Assembly: GCA_001801285.1 (NCBI GenBank)
Contig: MGXG01000024.1
Location: 2,613-9,584, forward strand
Direction of reading: 5' to 3'
Origin: Gammaproteobacteria bacterium GWE2_37_16
GTDB taxonomy: Bacteria; Pseudomonadota; Gammaproteobacteria; UBA9339
Length of the DNA: 6,972 nucleotides
Positions 6,333-6,972 of this stretch are shown one piece after another. The translations under genes and the position numbers were made by a program. The notes beneath the pieces were generated by a model. It searched no databases and was not told the DNA's origin. It saw only the letters and a program-made list of their open reading frames with translations. Within the stretch, counting starts at the first letter, position 1; each line of letters starts with the position of its first letter.

Positions 6333-6540
6333 CGTTTAAAATGGCACGAATTTCGGGTTTGGATTGGATGTTTTTTGTATCGGAATTTATTTAAATTCAC
6401 ATATTAAAATTTCGATTTGTGAATTTTATATATTTTGATTTACGGATTTATGGATTTATGGATTTATGGTTTTATCCGATATTACGCACGTATAAACATA
6501 CGCGTATTATCGACCACGCAGGCTAAAGCCTGCGGCTACG
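6309..6540. repeat. Diverged REP-spacer-inverted-REP element, copy C
   Basis: It has the same plan as the 209-bp elements: forward REP 6309-6332, a 184-base spacer, inverted REP 6517-6540. The spacer starts CGTTTAAAATGGCACGAATTT and ends TTTATCCGATATTACGCAC, as in copies A and B with substitutions. The middle is replaced by AT-rich sequence holding a 9-bp inverted repeat (AAATTCACA 6393-6401 with TGTGAATTT 6418-6426) and tandem GGATTTAT units at 6444-6467. The inverted REP is of the C-G type. Confidence 0.85.
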
Positions 6541-6561
6541 GGAATGTTGGTATGAATTCCT

Positions 6562-6663
6562 AATGTTGTTTTGATTTGATTGGAATGTTTGGATTTATCC
6601 GATATCGCGCACAATTGAACATACGCGCATTATCGGCCACGCAGGCTAAAGCCTGCGGCTACG
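6562..6663. repeat. Truncated copy D: spacer tail plus inverted REP
   Basis: Homology to copies A-C covers only the right part: TTTTGATTTGA, TTTGGATTTATCCGATAT, a diverged CGCACAATTGAACATAC, then the inverted REP at 6640-6663. There is no forward REP of its own, so it is a 5'-deleted element or a duplication of the right end. Confidence 0.75.
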
Positions 6664-6689
6664 TGAATGTTGATATGTTTTATTGGCTG

Positions 6690-6713
6690 CACGGGTTAAA
6701 ACCTGCGGCTACG
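6690..6713 (-). repeat. Inverted REP with a degraded left arm
   Basis: CACGGGTTAAAACCTGCG followed by GCTACG is an inverted T-A type REP. The left arm reads CACGGGT instead of CGCAGGT, which leaves an imperfect stem, while the CTAC end is intact. Confidence 0.75.
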
Positions 6714-6740
6714 GTTTGCATTTTTATTAACGCAGACCAA

Positions 6741-6758
6741 ATAAAACCCGCGGCTACG
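6741..6758 (-). repeat. Partial inverted REP overlapping the stop codon of the right-edge gene
   Basis: ATAAAACCCGCGGCTACG is the 3' half of an inverted REP with one arm change (CCC for CCT). Read on the minus strand it is a GTAG-headed REP start whose TAG is the stop codon of the leftward ferredoxin-domain gene. It completes the 515-base gap from 6239 to 6753, in which only REP-type repeats and no gene are seen. Confidence 0.75.
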
Positions 6759-6972
6759 GGGACACCATCGTAATCGCTCCACACGGGCAGCGGCGGAAGC
6801 ATTTACCGCAGTTGATGCAGTTTTTTTCTATCTTGTAACGTCCATCATGTGCGGCAACGGTTGTAATTTTGCTGATGGCTTTGACCGGACAAATATTGTA
6901 ACAACCATCACATTCAAAACAATTGCCGCATAAAAAACAACGTTTGCTTTCTTCTAAAAACTGTTCTTTGCT
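6754..6972 (-). CDS. C-terminal 4Fe-4S ferredoxin domain of an oxidoreductase, probably GltD-like (5' truncated)
   Basis: Read on the minus strand from base 6972, 72 residues are in frame, ending MVSP and then TAG at 6754-6756. Two cysteine clusters are visible. The first is RCFLCGNCFECDGCYNICP, with Cys 12, 15, 18, 21, 24 and 28 of the fragment. The second is NCINCGKCFRRCPCGAI, with Cys 52, 55, 58 and 62 plus an extra Cys 64. The spacing fits two [4Fe-4S] clusters. A Cys-rich RCFxCGxCxxCDxCYxxCP block followed by a CxxCGxCxxxCPxGAI block at the C-terminus is typical of glutamate-synthase-small-subunit-like NAD(P)-binding oxidoreductases. The flavin and NAD(P) domains would lie beyond the right edge; a stand-alone polyferredoxin cannot be excluded. 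The gene is convergent to the rest of the window, and its stop is supplied by a REP half-site. Confidence 0.88.
   Translation of the reverse strand, partial: SKEQFLEESKRCFLCGNCFECDGCYNICPVKAISKITTVAAHDGRYKIEKNCINCGKCFRRCPCGAITMVSP

Noticed and set aside
6280..6758. CRISPR array.
   Set aside because: Spacing is irregular, repeats occur in both orientations, partial copies are common, spacer parts are themselves homologous, and no cas gene is present.
6576..6773. Plus-strand 65-codon frame near the right end.
   Set aside because: It is built from consecutive inverted REPs (its repeated KPAAT and KACGY-like strings are REP translations) and runs into the convergent ferredoxin gene.

Overview
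The window looks like chromosomal DNA of an AT-rich gammaproteobacterium that carries a Dot/Icm-type (IVB) secretion system, most likely a member of the Legionellales (Coxiella, Aquicella, Rickettsiella or Berkiella-like). The evidence is a large C-terminal piece of a DotA/TraY-family membrane protein at the left edge. It is followed by two orphan proteins with disordered, low-complexity ends, as is common for effectors of such systems. At the right edge is the tail of an iron-sulfur oxidoreductase related to the glutamate synthase small subunit. Assignment to a genus is not possible from the sequence alone.

Layout: 1-1350 (+) dotA/traY-like, 5' end missing. 1351-1559, an intergenic region with REP heads and an inverted REP pair, then a candidate promoter. 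1560-3095 (+) 511-residue orphan protein. 3091-3299, a 209-bp REP-spacer-inverted-REP element. 3418-3909 (+) a REP-associated tyrosine transposase (RAYT), preceded by a strong hairpin that contains its ribosome binding site. 3988-4196, a second copy of the 209-bp element with one mismatch. 4233-4256, a solitary REP. 4277-4384, an AT-rich upstream region with 11-bp tandem repeats. 4385-6238 (+) 617-residue orphan protein. 6280-6758, a dense and partly decayed REP cluster. 6754-6972 (-) the C-terminal ferredoxin-like domain of an oxidoreductase, 5' end missing.

The unifying theme is a REP/RAYT system. A repeated palindrome (stem CGCAGGC, loop TTTA, stem GCCTGCG) is preceded on one side by GTAG, the tetranucleotide typical of RAYT-recognised REPs. 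It occurs about a dozen times, whole or partial, in every intergenic gap and never inside a coding region. It does supply the stop codon of two genes: both the 511-residue protein and the ferredoxin-domain protein end in CCG-TAG, where the TAG belongs to the REP. The transposase gene lies between two almost identical 209-bp REP composites. Together these suggest a recently active RAYT with its own substrate family, reshaping gene ends beside a secretion-system locus. The two orphan proteins are candidate secretion substrates by context only; no catalytic function can be assigned to either.
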